The translations under genes were made by a program, and so were the position numbers. From contig JAVIYP010000007.1 in assembly GCA_031323845.1 (NCBI GenBank), forward strand, positions 6,021 through 70,020: a stretch of DNA of 64,000 bases. The letters run 5' to 3'. Below, piece by piece: positions 7,955 through 16,678 of this stretch. The stretch's first letter is position 1. Each line of letters begins with the position of its first letter. This stretch comes from PUPG01 sp031323845. Its GTDB lineage: Bacteria; Bacteroidota; Bacteroidia; Bacteroidales; UBA7960. Under the pieces are notes generated by a model. It had not been told where the DNA came from. It searched no databases and saw only the letters and a list, made by a program, of their open reading frames with translations.

Positions 7955-8499
7955 TGGAAACACTGGTAATTTTTATTCTTGCTCTCGGACTGGCAATGGA
8001 TTGCTTTGCGATAGCTATAAGCAACAGCGACCTGTCCGGAACGGTAAAAGCCGGAGTGCCCCTGAAACTGGCCATTGCCTTCGCTTTTGCACACCTGGTG
8101 CTGCTGTTTGCCGGCTACCACCTGGGCAGCTCGCTCCAAAGCTTGTTTCTTGGCGCGGAACGTTTCGTGGCACTTTTCGTGTTTCTGTTTATCGGAAGCA
8201 AGATGATTATGGATGCCCGGAAAAGAAAGCCCCAAAGTAAGGTCTTCGACATTAATGCAACCCGCGTTATTGTAGTGCTGTCGATAGCAAGCGGTATAGA
8301 TGCCTTTCTGGCCGGCATAGCCTTAGGCATTAACGGCCTGAAGATCTACCTGGCCGGTCTGCTGGTCGCACTCACCGTTTTTGTGTTTACCCTTGGCGGC
8401 ATGGCAGGCGGCAGGCATTTCGGGATGCCCTTCTCCAAGACCATTGCCATAATCGGCGGACTGTTGCTGATTATGGGCGGAATAAGCTTTATGTTTTGA
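7954..8499 (+). CDS. mntP: Manganese efflux pump MntP family protein
   Basis: The 181-residue protein has six predicted membrane helices in two homologous halves, each with the family's acidic signature: ALGLAMDCFAIAIS in helix 1 and SIASGIDAFLAGIALG in helix 4. The paired Asp residues are those used for Mn(II) export in MntP (YebN). The start codon shares its A with the TGA of tryptophanase (TGATG), which implies translational coupling with that gene. The functional reason for joining Mn export to tryptophan breakdown is not clear. The conserved yybP-ykoY riboswitch that controls mntP in enterobacteria is not seen; expression would come from the tryptophanase promoter. Confidence 0.85.
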   Translation: METLVIFILALGLAMDCFAIAISNSDLSGTVKAGVPLKLAIAFAFAHLVLLFAGYHLGSSLQSLFLGAERFVALFVFLFIGSKMIMDARKRKPQSKVFDINATRVIVVLSIASGIDAFLAGIALGINGLKIYLAGLLVALTVFVFTLGGMAGGRHFGMPFSKTIAIIGGLLLIMGGISFMF

Positions 8500-8578
8500 T
8501 GAAGGGTTTTTTGTAATGCATTCGCGGCAGTTTGTGCTTCCATAAATGGCAGCCGGGACTGCCGGCAGAAACTGCATT

Positions 8579-9583
8579 TCAGAAGTCAAGCATCAGGTTA
8601 CACCCTCTGACCTCGCTGCTGTCGAAACGGCCGAGCACCTCAAAGCGTTCGCCGGGACGTAGCACGCCAAGGTCTTCGGTGGCAATAAAGCTGCACGAAT
8701 AAAGATTGGCAAGGTCTATGACGTTGATACCGCCCGTCTGGTGCTCTCCAAGCATCTCAAGCGGGTCATTGCCGTCCCTGATCAGCACCCGCATCCATGG
8801 CGGGCATGAAAACAGGCCGTTGCCTCTCGAATAAGCCTGTGAAAACAATTCCGTCATTCCGTACTCAGAATGGATGACCTCCTGATGAAAGGCCTTGCAC
8901 AGAATGGCATGCAGCTCTTCTCTGATCATTTCCCGGTGGCGGCCTTTCATACCTCCCGTTTCCATCACCACCGTATTCTGCAACAGCATCGGATGTGTCG
9001 CGGCCAGGTCGACCAGGGCAAAGCTGACCCCTATCAGCAGTGTCTGCTGCCCTGATGCCGAAAGCTCCTCAAGCTTTCTGGCCAGCGTCGAAAACTCATT
9101 CAGATAAAAACCACTACCCGGATGACGGCTCTCTTCTATCATCCGGGAAACCATATATACCAGTGAAGAACCCTGGCGCTCGAGATAGGAAGGAAGCAGG
9201 GCGAGGATACACCAGTCGGACGGCTTGCCGTAAAACATCCGGAAACAATTCAGAAAACTTCGTTCATAGAGCGAAACATCATACACATAATGCGTTGAGG
9301 GTATGTTGCCCGTTGTGGCCGAACTGGTAAAGCGGCGCGCTTCTTTGCCCCTGAACGAAGCGACCCTGTTTTTTTTAAACAGCTCAACCGGAAGAAAAGG
9401 GATCTCCGGACAACGGTGCACCCGGTCAGGCGTTTGTCCCAGCGCCTGGCAAAACTTACGGTAGGTTTCGTTGTGCGCATATTGAAAGCGGAACACCTCA
9501 AGGGCGAGGCTTTCGAAGGCACTGTCCACCGGTTGAAGTTCAAAGATTTTATGTTCAATGTGTTCTGTAAGATGCATCAGCAA
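8579..9583 (-). CDS. LuxE/PaaK-like acyl-activating protein
   Basis: The 334-residue protein resembles LuxE acyl-protein synthetases and the phenylacetate-CoA ligase superfamily. The segment SSATTGNIPSTHYVY is a variant of the SSGTTG nucleotide-binding loop, and HSEYGMTELFSQAY is the central Y-G-x-T-E adenylate motif. A late aspartate in IATEDLGVLRPGERFEVLGR matches the hinge region of adenylating enzymes. Family knowledge: LuxE activates a fatty acid with ATP and transfers it to its own Cys for aldehyde formation. No luxC or luxD lies nearby, so this is not a bioluminescence operon; single LuxE-like genes in Bacteroidota often relate to lipid or surface-glycan modification. The acyl acceptor is unknown. 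It has no obvious partner in the window. Confidence 0.7.
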   Translation of the reverse strand: MLMHLTEHIEHKIFELQPVDSAFESLALEVFRFQYAHNETYRKFCQALGQTPDRVHRCPEIPFLPVELFKKNRVASFRGKEARRFTSSATTGNIPSTHYVYDVSLYERSFLNCFRMFYGKPSDWCILALLPSYLERQGSSLVYMVSRMIEESRHPGSGFYLNEFSTLARKLEELSASGQQTLLIGVSFALVDLAATHPMLLQNTVVMETGGMKGRHREMIREELHAILCKAFHQEVIHSEYGMTELFSQAYSRGNGLFSCPPWMRVLIRDGNDPLEMLGEHQTGGINVIDLANLYSCSFIATEDLGVLRPGERFEVLGRFDSSEVRGCNLMLDF

Positions 9584-9715
9584 ATGTTTCTTTGTGAGCA
9601 GTGAGGCAAGCCCGGTGCATGATCAAAAGTACATCAGATTTTTTAAATCAGGAACATGGTTCTCCTGCATGAGGACTTTTAAGAAATACAGTCGGGTTTC
9701 GGTAAAATAAATCAT

Positions 9716-9723
9716 TAACTTTG
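9716..9723 (+). promoter_or_regulatory. -7 element for ruvB
   Basis: TAACTTTG matches TAnnTTTG and lies 29 bases before the ruvB ATG. The -33 region is poor. Confidence 0.45.
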
Positions 9724-9751
9724 TCGGGATTAACCCTGAGAATTCAACCCG

Positions 9752-10777
9752 ATGAATGAGCACCTTGACCCTGCGGCCGAACGTCTTACCAAGGAGGAGC
9801 GCTTGTTTGAGCAGACCTTGCGCCCGGAGGCCTTTTCCAGTTTTACCGGTCAGTTTAAGGTTGTAGAGAACCTGAAGGTTTTTGTTCGTGCTGCCAGCCA
9901 GCGGGGAGAAGCCCTGGATCATGTGTTGCTGCACGGGCCGCCTGGGCTGGGCAAGACCACACTGGCGCACATCATCGCCAATGAGATGGGGGTGGGCATA
10001 AAAGTTACCTCAGGGCCGGTGCTCGACAAGCCCGGCGATCTGGCCGGTTTGCTCACCGGACTCGAAGGCCGCGATGTGCTCTTTATTGATGAGATCCATC
10101 GTCTGAGTCCTGTCGTGGAAGAATACCTCTATTCGGCCATGGAGGATTTCCGTATTGACATTATGATTGAAACCGGTCCGAACGCACGGAGCATACAGCT
10201 GAGTTTGCAGCCATTCACCCTGATAGGCGCCACCACGCGTTCCGGGCTGCTCACCTCTCCCCTGCGTGCGCGTTTCGGTATCAATGCGCGCCTCAACTAC
10301 TATGATGCGACGCTTTTGCTTCAGATCATCAAGCGTTCGGCCGGCATTCTCAATGTCAGCATCACGGATGAGGCGGCCAATGAGATCGCCCGCCGAAGCC
10401 GCGGCACACCCCGCATTGCCAACGCCCTGCTCAGAAGGGTGCGCGACTTTGCCCAGGTGAAAGGTAACGGCGATATCGACCTCGCTATAGCAGCCTACGG
10501 CCTGGAGGCCCTGAATGTTGATAAACACGGCCTTGACGAGATGGACAACAAAATACTCTCCACCATCATCGATAAATTTAAGGGCGGACCTGTCGGGCTG
10601 AGCAATATTGCAACGTCTGTCGGAGAGGATGCCGGCACCATCGAGGAAGTCTATGAGCCATACCTGATCCAGGAAGGCTACCTCATGCGCACACCCCGCG
10701 GGCGCGAAGCAACCGAGATCGCCTACAAACACCTCGGACGAGTGAAGAGTCCGGGACAGAACTCCCTTTTTGACTGA
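9752..10777 (+). CDS. ruvB: Holliday junction branch migration ATPase RuvB
   Basis: The 341-residue protein is RuvB over its full length. Visible motifs are Walker A HGPPGLGKTT (about residues 61-70), Walker B FIDEIHRL, sensor 1 IGATTRSG, the arginine finger region SPLRARFG, and the C-terminal winged helix with RTPRGREAT. It forms hexameric rings that pump DNA through the RuvA-bound Holliday junction. The partner ruvA is on the opposite strand at 52.5 kb, next to sprA, so the two are unlinked here, as often in Bacteroidota. The stop codon overlaps the annotated start of queG by eight bases. Confidence 0.97.
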   Translation: MNEHLDPAAERLTKEERLFEQTLRPEAFSSFTGQFKVVENLKVFVRAASQRGEALDHVLLHGPPGLGKTTLAHIIANEMGVGIKVTSGPVLDKPGDLAGLLTGLEGRDVLFIDEIHRLSPVVEEYLYSAMEDFRIDIMIETGPNARSIQLSLQPFTLIGATTRSGLLTSPLRARFGINARLNYYDATLLLQIIKRSAGILNVSITDEAANEIARRSRGTPRIANALLRRVRDFAQVKGNGDIDLAIAAYGLEALNVDKHGLDEMDNKILSTIIDKFKGGPVGLSNIATSVGEDAGTIEEVYEPYLIQEGYLMRTPRGREATEIAYKHLGRVKSPGQNSLFD

Positions 10778-11729
10778 ACCACGCATGATCCGGAACCGGC
10801 AACTTTCGCTGCTGATCAAGGAAAAAGCCAAAGAACTTGGCTTTGATGCGTGTGGCATTGCCCGGGCATCCGCCATGCAAGATCATCACCACAAACTCTC
10901 CCAATGGCTTTCAAAAGGCTACCAGGCACAGATGTCATACATGGAGAAGAACCTGGACAGGCGCACGGACCCACGGTTACTTGTTCCGGGCGCAAAATCT
11001 GTCATCGTGCTGGCAATGAATTATTTTCATGATAACGCACAACCCGGAAACGCCTTTTACAAAGTGGCACGATATGCCTGGGGTCGCGACTACCACCAGG
11101 TAATAAAACACAGGTTACACCAGCTGGCCGGCATGCTTTCCGAACTGGCCGGACAGCATCAATACCGCGTCTTCACTGACTCGGCGCCCGTGCTGGAACG
11201 CAGTTGGGCACAACTGGCGGGTTTAGGCACTTACGGCAAAAACACCTGCCTTATCCTTCCCCGGAAGGGCAGTTTCTTCTTTCTCGGAGAAATCATGACC
11301 AGCCTGGAACTGACTCCCGACAAGCCATTCCATAAAGACTTGTGCGGAACATGCACCAAATGCATCGAAGCATGTCCGACCAACGCCCTGGTGAAGCCGG
11401 GGTGGCTGGATGCAGGGAAATGCCTTTCCTACCTTACCATAGAATTGAAAGGGAACATACCCGGAGACTTCAGGAACAAAACCCGTGGCTGGATCTTCGG
11501 ATGCGACAGCTGCCAGGAGGTTTGTCCGCATAACAAACACGCGACCATACATAAGACTAAGGAGCTCGCACCGCTTCCGGCGATTGCCACATGGAACAGG
11601 CAACAGTGGGAGGCGATGACGGAATCAGACTACCATGCAGCCTTTAAACGGGAAAACTCAGCCATTGCCCGTGCACCATACGCCAAGCTGTGCGACAACA
11701 TCAGGGCTGCGGCTTCAGCGAACCCATGA
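10770..11729 (+). CDS. queG: Epoxyqueuosine reductase QueG
   Basis: The 319-residue protein is QueG, the cobalamin- and iron-sulfur-dependent enzyme of the last step of queuosine synthesis in tRNA. Two [4Fe-4S] sites are complete: Cys192/195/198 with Cys252, and Cys245/248 with Cys218 and Cys202. The cobalamin-binding core contains the TDSAPVLER motif with its catalytic Asp and GLGTYGKNTC. It lacks the C-terminal HEAT repeat domain found in some longer homologues. The first ATG overlaps ruvB by eight bases; a second in-frame ATG at 10785 would remove the overlap and starts nearer the conserved part. It is probably cotranscribed with ruvB. Its 3' end overlaps the converging TetR gene by 29 bases. 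Confidence 0.94.
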   Translation: MTEPRMIRNRQLSLLIKEKAKELGFDACGIARASAMQDHHHKLSQWLSKGYQAQMSYMEKNLDRRTDPRLLVPGAKSVIVLAMNYFHDNAQPGNAFYKVARYAWGRDYHQVIKHRLHQLAGMLSELAGQHQYRVFTDSAPVLERSWAQLAGLGTYGKNTCLILPRKGSFFFLGEIMTSLELTPDKPFHKDLCGTCTKCIEACPTNALVKPGWLDAGKCLSYLTIELKGNIPGDFRNKTRGWIFGCDSCQEVCPHNKHATIHKTKELAPLPAIATWNRQQWEAMTESDYHAAFKRENSAIARAPYAKLCDNIRAAASANP

Positions 11730-12312
11730 TCATTTCGGGTATGCGGTCTTTCCGTTCCCGGATGAAGTTTTTGAACTCCGCTTCACTCAAATGGGTCTTG
11801 TCCATTACCAGCGTCTTAATGGCAAACGGAAAAGCTATCAGCGAAAGCATATCCACAAAGAGGTGAGTAGGATCAGTGCGTTTGATCCGGCCTGCTTTCC
11901 CCTCATCCAGAATCTGTTGCGTGAATTTTTCAGTGGCATAAAGCTGGCTTATGGCCTTCATTTCGGTAATGCGCTCCTGTTTGCGGTGCAAAATGGCCAT
12001 CACAAAGGAAACCAGCAAAGGATTCTCTGAAAGCATGTCAATGTAAACATGGACATACTGCATTATTTTTTCCTCCAGCCCCAGGTCACTATCCAGGATC
12101 CTGATCAGCTCTTCGGAGTTCTTCTTTACCAGCATGCTGAAAATAGCATTGAAGAGGTTCTCCTTGCTGCGGAAATAATAATTCATCAGGGCCAGGTTGA
12201 TGCCCGCCCGGGCAGCAATCTCCCTGACACTGGTACGGTCAACACCCTTTTCAAGAAACAGCTGTGTCGCCGCATCAAAAATTTTTTTTTCGGTGTTTCT
12301 GCTTTTAGCCAT
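11701..12312 (-). CDS. TetR/AcrR family transcriptional regulator
   Basis: The 203-residue protein has the TetR N-terminal helix-turn-helix at residues ~8-54 (KKIFDAATQLFLEKG, SVREIAARAGINLALMNYYF, then RSKENLF), followed by an all-helical ligand domain. The target genes are not apparent: it stands alone, converging with queG and sharing 29 bases with its 3' end, with the lnt gene behind it on the same strand but beyond its promoter. Two direct repeats just upstream of its own -7 box suggest autoregulation. The effector cannot be guessed from the sequence. Confidence 0.9.
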   Translation of the reverse strand: MAKSRNTEKKIFDAATQLFLEKGVDRTSVREIAARAGINLALMNYYFRSKENLFNAIFSMLVKKNSEELIRILDSDLGLEEKIMQYVHVYIDMLSENPLLVSFVMAILHRKQERITEMKAISQLYATEKFTQQILDEGKAGRIKRTDPTHLFVDMLSLIAFPFAIKTLVMDKTHLSEAEFKNFIRERKDRIPEMIMGSLKPQP

Positions 12313-12334
12313 AATGAGGTTTTTTTTGTCTTTC

Positions 12335-12373
12335 CAAAGATAAGCATTTTTGTTTAAAACACAGTTTAAAACA
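12335..12373 (-). promoter_or_regulatory. Promoter and probable operator of the TetR gene
   Basis: The minus strand shows the -7 box TATCTTTG (plus-strand CAAAGATA, 12335-12342). Just upstream lie two exact direct repeats, GTTTAAAACA at 12352-12361 and 12364-12373, at a 12-base period, each nearly palindromic in its TTTAAA core. They cover the -33 region, where a repressor would block RNA polymerase. The operator role is an inference. Confidence 0.5.
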
Positions 12374-12448
12374 TTGTTTTTTTAGGAATGCTGTTCGGTA
12401 CTGGCGCCGGGGTTTTGACGCGATTGCGGAGGGTGTGTTTCTACTGTT

Positions 12449-14068
12449 TTACCGTTTGCGGGAAATCATTCGCTGCGAGAGCATATAAAGCACTAAGAGG
12501 GCTGAAAGAAAAACGGACAGTTTTCCGGTGAAATTGCCGGACAGTGCATAGAATGTGATGCGGTTGTTTTTGTTTATGGAAGCGTTCAATGCTGTTGCTT
12601 CCCACCATGATGTTTTCGCCGTAATTTCGCCGCGCTGGTTGATGAATGCTGAAACCCCGGTGCTGGCAGCACGGGCGATGCTTCTGCGTGTTTCAACGGC
12701 CCTGAGCCGGGCGTATTGCAGATGCTGGCGATGACCCGGGGTGTTTCGCCACCAGCCGTCGTTGGTAACGATGATCAGGATATCGGCTCCACGGCGGATA
12801 TATTCTGTCATGTACTCTCCGTAAATGGATTCATAACAGACTGCGGCGCCTGCAGCAATGCCTGTTTGGGTGTCAAACACCCTTCTCGCTTCCTGGGTTC
12901 CCAGGCTTCCGGAAATACCACCGAGCCTCTCCACAAGCATGTTGAGGGGTTTCAGGTACCTGAAATAGGGCATCCTTTCTATGCCGGGCACCAGCTTCGA
13001 CTTGTGATAATATTGTACCGGCTGACCTTCTTCGATAAACAGCACTGAATTATACACTACATAAAAATCACTGCTGTGATTCAGCGGACGTGCTTCCGGG
13101 GGCAAGGTTTCGCCGGCCGTGATGAGCCTGTAGGTTAATCCGCCGACAAACCATGCGATTTCAGGATGCTGGCTGAGGTGTTCTCTTATGCGCTGTATGG
13201 AGTAATGGGATTCCGCATCATGCATCCAGACACCTTCGGGAAGGGCATCTTCGGGTGCTGCGACAAAACGTGTATCATCAGTAATATGACTGTCGGCCAG
13301 GGCGAGCATTACATCCATTCTTCTCCGCAGCTCATCCCGGGTCATCACGGTCTTATAAGGGTCTTCCGAAGGTTGCACGATCACGATGTTTACCGGCGCG
13401 TTTGTTTCTTCATAGCTGCGCCACATGCCGAAAGAGATGACCGACGGGATGGTAAAAGCAGCCAGGGCGAGCAGGATGGAAGAGAGCACTCTTTTGTTCA
13501 GTTTCTGAACAGTAAGGTAATGACTGAGCGCAAAAAACAGCAGCAGGTTGATGACCAACACCCAAAGACTTCCGCCTGCCGTTCCGGTAAACGAGTACCA
13601 TTGCACCCAAACCGGGGCGGTGGCAAACACATTTCCAAGATCAAGCCAGCTCCAGCTCAACTCCCATTGCGCGTGGAGGTGTTCAAAAGCCAGCCACAAC
13701 AACACAATGGAAAAGGGGCTCTGTCTGCCGGGTAGTATTCTCCGGCTCAGATGCATCAGCCACCACGGCACAGCCATAAAGCCTGAGTTAAGCAATACTG
13801 CAGCTATCATGCCGGGCACCGTGGCAAAGGCGATCCACCACGTGGTCAGCAGGTTAAATACCAGGAAGGCTGCCCATGCGTAAATAAAGATCATGATGCT
13901 CCGGTAATGGCTGCGGTGTTGCAACAAGTGATCCTCTGCAACTAACAGGGGTATAAGCGCAAAAAAGGCAAGAAAGGGGAAGCCCCGTGCCGGCCAGCTG
14001 GCGGCCAGCAGAACGCCCGTGGCCAGACTTAGTAATAAAAGCTTGTTGCGCCTGACAAATATATCCAT
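12449..14068 (-). CDS. lnt: Apolipoprotein N-acyltransferase
   Basis: The 539-residue inner-membrane enzyme adds the third acyl chain to the N-terminal Cys of lipoproteins. About six membrane helices occupy residues 10-215, followed by a periplasmic nitrilase domain. The catalytic triad is visible as Glu273 in APEDALP, Lys356 in YYHKSK and Cys411 in AVCYESIYGE. A further signature is NDGWWRNTPGHRQHL with RAVETRRSIARAASTG. The length is slightly above E. coli Lnt (512). The window encodes several lipoproteins (22.7, 56.0, 63.8 kb) that would be substrates. The gene follows the TetR gene at a distance of more than 130 bases and in the same direction, but it lies upstream of that gene's promoter in transcription order. 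Confidence 0.93.
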   Translation of the reverse strand: MDIFVRRNKLLLLSLATGVLLAASWPARGFPFLAFFALIPLLVAEDHLLQHRSHYRSIMIFIYAWAAFLVFNLLTTWWIAFATVPGMIAAVLLNSGFMAVPWWLMHLSRRILPGRQSPFSIVLLWLAFEHLHAQWELSWSWLDLGNVFATAPVWVQWYSFTGTAGGSLWVLVINLLLFFALSHYLTVQKLNKRVLSSILLALAAFTIPSVISFGMWRSYEETNAPVNIVIVQPSEDPYKTVMTRDELRRRMDVMLALADSHITDDTRFVAAPEDALPEGVWMHDAESHYSIQRIREHLSQHPEIAWFVGGLTYRLITAGETLPPEARPLNHSSDFYVVYNSVLFIEEGQPVQYYHKSKLVPGIERMPYFRYLKPLNMLVERLGGISGSLGTQEARRVFDTQTGIAAGAAVCYESIYGEYMTEYIRRGADILIIVTNDGWWRNTPGHRQHLQYARLRAVETRRSIARAASTGVSAFINQRGEITAKTSWWEATALNASINKNNRITFYALSGNFTGKLSVFLSALLVLYMLSQRMISRKR

Positions 14069-14148
14069 AAGCCTTCCTGAAATAAGATCTGTTTCAAACG
14101 GACACGGTCTCCCACCAGTGAAACAACAGCATAAACTCCATGCGTGCC

Positions 14149-15192
14149 TTACGAAGGCATCCTGAAATCGGGTGAATGATACACCGGGTACTTTTTAAAG
14201 AAACGGGATGTGTTTTCGGCTGCTTCTTTAACGGGGCGAAATGTAAACCCAATGGCCTGCTCTATTTTTTCGTTTGAGAAATATCTTCTGATGTTGGCGT
14301 TCCGTGCTGTTTCTTTTGAAAGCAGGGGTTTTTGACCCGTCATAAAGCTTCTGACATTCTCAAGGCGCCAGGCAATTTCGGTAAGGAAGCGGCCCACCCG
14401 GTACCTGGGAGGTTTTACTTCAGAGTAATGGGCAAACAGCGTGAACAGCTCTTTATACGAAAGGTTTTCGCTGTTCAGGATAAACCGTTCGTTCAGTATA
14501 TCGCTTTCGGTTAATTCCACCATGGCTGTTGCCACGTCACGCGCATCCACAAAGCCGGTGACTCCCGATGTATAAAATTTCATGCCGTTCTTGACGGACT
14601 GGTACAGCTGGGCGCTTGACCGGGTAGTGTCGCCCGGGCCTATGACTACGGTGGGGTTGACAATAACCACCGGCAATCCTTCTTCGGAGGCGCGCCAGAC
14701 TTCCCGCTCAGAACCATATTTACTGATGGCATACCATGAATTCTTCTTGGAGGTTTTCCAGACCAGCTTTTCATCCACCTTGTTGTTTTTTTCAGGACTT
14801 CCGAGGGCTGCAACACTGCTGCAATGGCAGAATTTCCGGATGTTATGCATCAGGGCCACATTTACGAGATTGGCTGTGCCTTCAACGTTGGCTTTCATCA
14901 TGAGCTGCTTATCTTCGGGCATGAAGGAAACAACTGCTGCGCAATGATACACGTAGCTGACACCGCTCATGGCTTCCTGGAGGCTTATGATGTCGCTCAG
15001 ATCACCATCGACCCATTCAATACCATGAAACAACGACTCGCCTCTTTCCCCGTCATACCAGGAAAACAAACGCCGTATCATATCGGTGTTACTCCCTTCG
15101 CGCTTGAGCGCACGAATTTTGCACCCCCTCTTCGCCAGCTCAAAGAGAAGGTGAGAACCTACCAATCCCGTACCTCCGGTTACCAGTATCAT
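14149..15192 (-). CDS. NAD(P)-dependent epimerase/dehydratase (extended SDR, dihydroflavonol-reductase-like)
   Basis: The 347-residue protein begins with the Rossmann motif GGTGLVG (residues 6-12), contains the acidic WVDGDLSD, and has the active-site pair YAISK, with the preceding CSSVAAL serine. It resembles the dihydroflavonol 4-reductase-like and 3-beta-hydroxysteroid dehydrogenase-like SDRs that are common in Bacteroidota and of mostly unknown substrate. It lies 80 bases downstream of lnt's start on the same strand. A minus-strand TAATTTTG box (15198-15205) is only six bases from the ATG, so the transcript may be nearly leaderless. The dispersed repeat at 15218-15319 sits directly upstream. 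Confidence 0.82.
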   Translation of the reverse strand: MILVTGGTGLVGSHLLFELAKRGCKIRALKREGSNTDMIRRLFSWYDGERGESLFHGIEWVDGDLSDIISLQEAMSGVSYVYHCAAVVSFMPEDKQLMMKANVEGTANLVNVALMHNIRKFCHCSSVAALGSPEKNNKVDEKLVWKTSKKNSWYAISKYGSEREVWRASEEGLPVVIVNPTVVIGPGDTTRSSAQLYQSVKNGMKFYTSGVTGFVDARDVATAMVELTESDILNERFILNSENLSYKELFTLFAHYSEVKPPRYRVGRFLTEIAWRLENVRSFMTGQKPLLSKETARNANIRRYFSNEKIEQAIGFTFRPVKEAAENTSRFFKKYPVYHSPDFRMPS

Positions 15193-15217
15193 GATTGCAA
15201 AATTAAAGGAAATTTGT

Positions 15218-15319
15218 CATGTGTTTATATTTGCGTATGTGGTTGGTTGTCTGTGTTTTGTGCTTATACCTAAGAGGCTGAATGGAAGTCAGAAGTCAGA
15301 TGTCAGATGTGCAAATGTG
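15218..15319. repeat. Dispersed intergenic repeat, copy A
   Basis: About 100 bases here are repeated with roughly 85 percent identity at 63906-64000, in the same orientation. Shared blocks include TTATATTTGCGTAT, GTCTGTGTTTTGTG and GTCAGATGTGCAAATGTG. Copy A has one extra AAGTCAG-type unit. Each copy contains TATATTTG, a match to the -7 consensus on the plus strand, and each lies upstream of a minus-strand gene. Confidence 0.75.
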
Positions 15320-15434
15320 CAGATGTAAGGCTATTGTTGAATCGTTTATTTGTTGAATCGTTTATTTGTTAAAGAGGAGTGAGACTGTTCAACCAAGTGT
15401 GTCATTATTCATTTTTCACTTTTCATTTTTCACT
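15320..15434. repeat. Cluster of short tandem words
   Basis: Directly after the dispersed repeat come two perfect 16-base copies of TTGAATCGTTTATTTG (15337-15352 and 15353-15368), then two copies of TTCATTTTTCACT at a 14-base period (15408-15420, 15422-15434). Related words occur at 25.5 kb and 58.1 kb. There are no spacers of constant length, so this is not a CRISPR array. Confidence 0.7.
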
Positions 15435-15476
15435 TAATCTGCTTTTGGCTTTTAGCTATTAGCAAGAAAAGCTGCC

Positions 15477-16421
15477 TCAGTCGCTTAACAGTTTATCAAA
15501 GTAGTCAATGGTCCTGATCAGGCCGTCCCTGAGGGGCACCTTGGGTTTCCAGTCAAGCAACTTGTTTGCAAAGGAGATATCCGGACATCGCTGAACCGGA
15601 TCATTTTCAGGCAAAGGCATATAATTGATGGTCGAGCGGGAGTTGGTCAGCTCCCTGACCAATTCGGCAAGCTCCAGGATGCTAAACACTTTGTCGCTGC
15701 CAATATTGACCGGTCCGGTGATTTTGTCCTCCGTTTCCATAAAAGTTTTCATACCAGAGAGCAGATCATCGACATACAGAAAGCTTCGGGTCTGTGTTCC
15801 ATCGCCATAAACATTCAGGGGTTTATGCTGCAGCGCCTGCATGATGAAATTTGACACAACACGGCCATCATCAGGTTGCATCCGGGGGCCGTAGGTATTG
15901 AAAATTCTGACAATCTTTATGCGCACCCGGTTCTGGATATGATAATCCATAAACAAGGTTTCGGCGCAGCGTTTGCCTTCGTCGTAACAGGAGCGCTTAC
16001 CCACCGGATTTACATTACCCTGGTAGCTTTCCGGCTGCGGGTGCACCTGGGGGTCACCATACACCTCGCTTGTTGAGGCCTGCAGCACCTTTGCCCCGGT
16101 GCGTTTGGCCATGCCCAGCATATGAATGGCCCCAAGCACCGATGTTTTTATGGTTTTGATGGGATTGTGCTGATAATGCACCGGTGAGGCAGGACACGCC
16201 AGGTTATAGATCTCATCAGCTTCGAGATAGAGCTCCTTGGTAACATCATGGCGGATCAGCTCAAAACAGGGATGATCCATCAGATGGAGGATGTTTCGTT
16301 TGTTGCCGGTAAAAAAGTTGTCAAGGCAAAGCACATCGTTTCCTTCACGCAGCAACAGCTCGCACAGGTGAGAGCCGATAAAGCCGGCCCCTCCCGTTAC
16401 CAGTATTCTTTTCGATTTCAT
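15477..16421 (-). CDS. UDP-glucuronate decarboxylase (UDP-xylose synthase)
   Basis: The 314-residue extended SDR closely matches UXS enzymes, which turn UDP-glucuronate into UDP-xylose with a bound NAD. The motifs are GGAGFIGSH (residues 10-18), NLACPASPVHYQ, the ASTSEVYGDP active-site block, SCYDEGKR with the Tyr/Lys pair, RIFNTYGPRM and GDGTQTRSF. These are highly conserved in bacterial and eukaryotic UXS and differ from UDP-glucose 4-epimerase. The product would feed xylose-containing surface glycans; no glycosyltransferases are next to it, so it is an isolated sugar-nucleotide gene here. Confidence 0.93.
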   Translation of the reverse strand: MKSKRILVTGGAGFIGSHLCELLLREGNDVLCLDNFFTGNKRNILHLMDHPCFELIRHDVTKELYLEADEIYNLACPASPVHYQHNPIKTIKTSVLGAIHMLGMAKRTGAKVLQASTSEVYGDPQVHPQPESYQGNVNPVGKRSCYDEGKRCAETLFMDYHIQNRVRIKIVRIFNTYGPRMQPDDGRVVSNFIMQALQHKPLNVYGDGTQTRSFLYVDDLLSGMKTFMETEDKITGPVNIGSDKVFSILELAELVRELTNSRSTINYMPLPENDPVQRCPDISFANKLLDWKPKVPLRDGLIRTIDYFDKLLSD

Positions 16422-16678
16422 TTATGATGGTTTTTCGCAATACCTCCGCAATTTAGTAAAATTATCTTGTTCCTGCATAAAATTTAAACGGGTGCGGAAC
16501 ATGAGCAGCAATCTCCGGGGTGTAAACGGCAATGGAAACACCAGCGGTGATGCCGTGTTGTACAAGGGTGGTAATAATTATTTTAGTATTTTCGTGAAGA
16601 TGATTTCGACCGGTGTGTCCGGCCGGACTCATCAGAAGCAAAACTAAAATACATCCCAATAAACAAAATGTCACTGCT

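Noticed and set aside
15281..15450. Clustered repeats as a CRISPR array
   Set aside because: The units are of different sequence and of 7-16 bases, directly adjacent, without spacers of constant length, and there are no cas genes.
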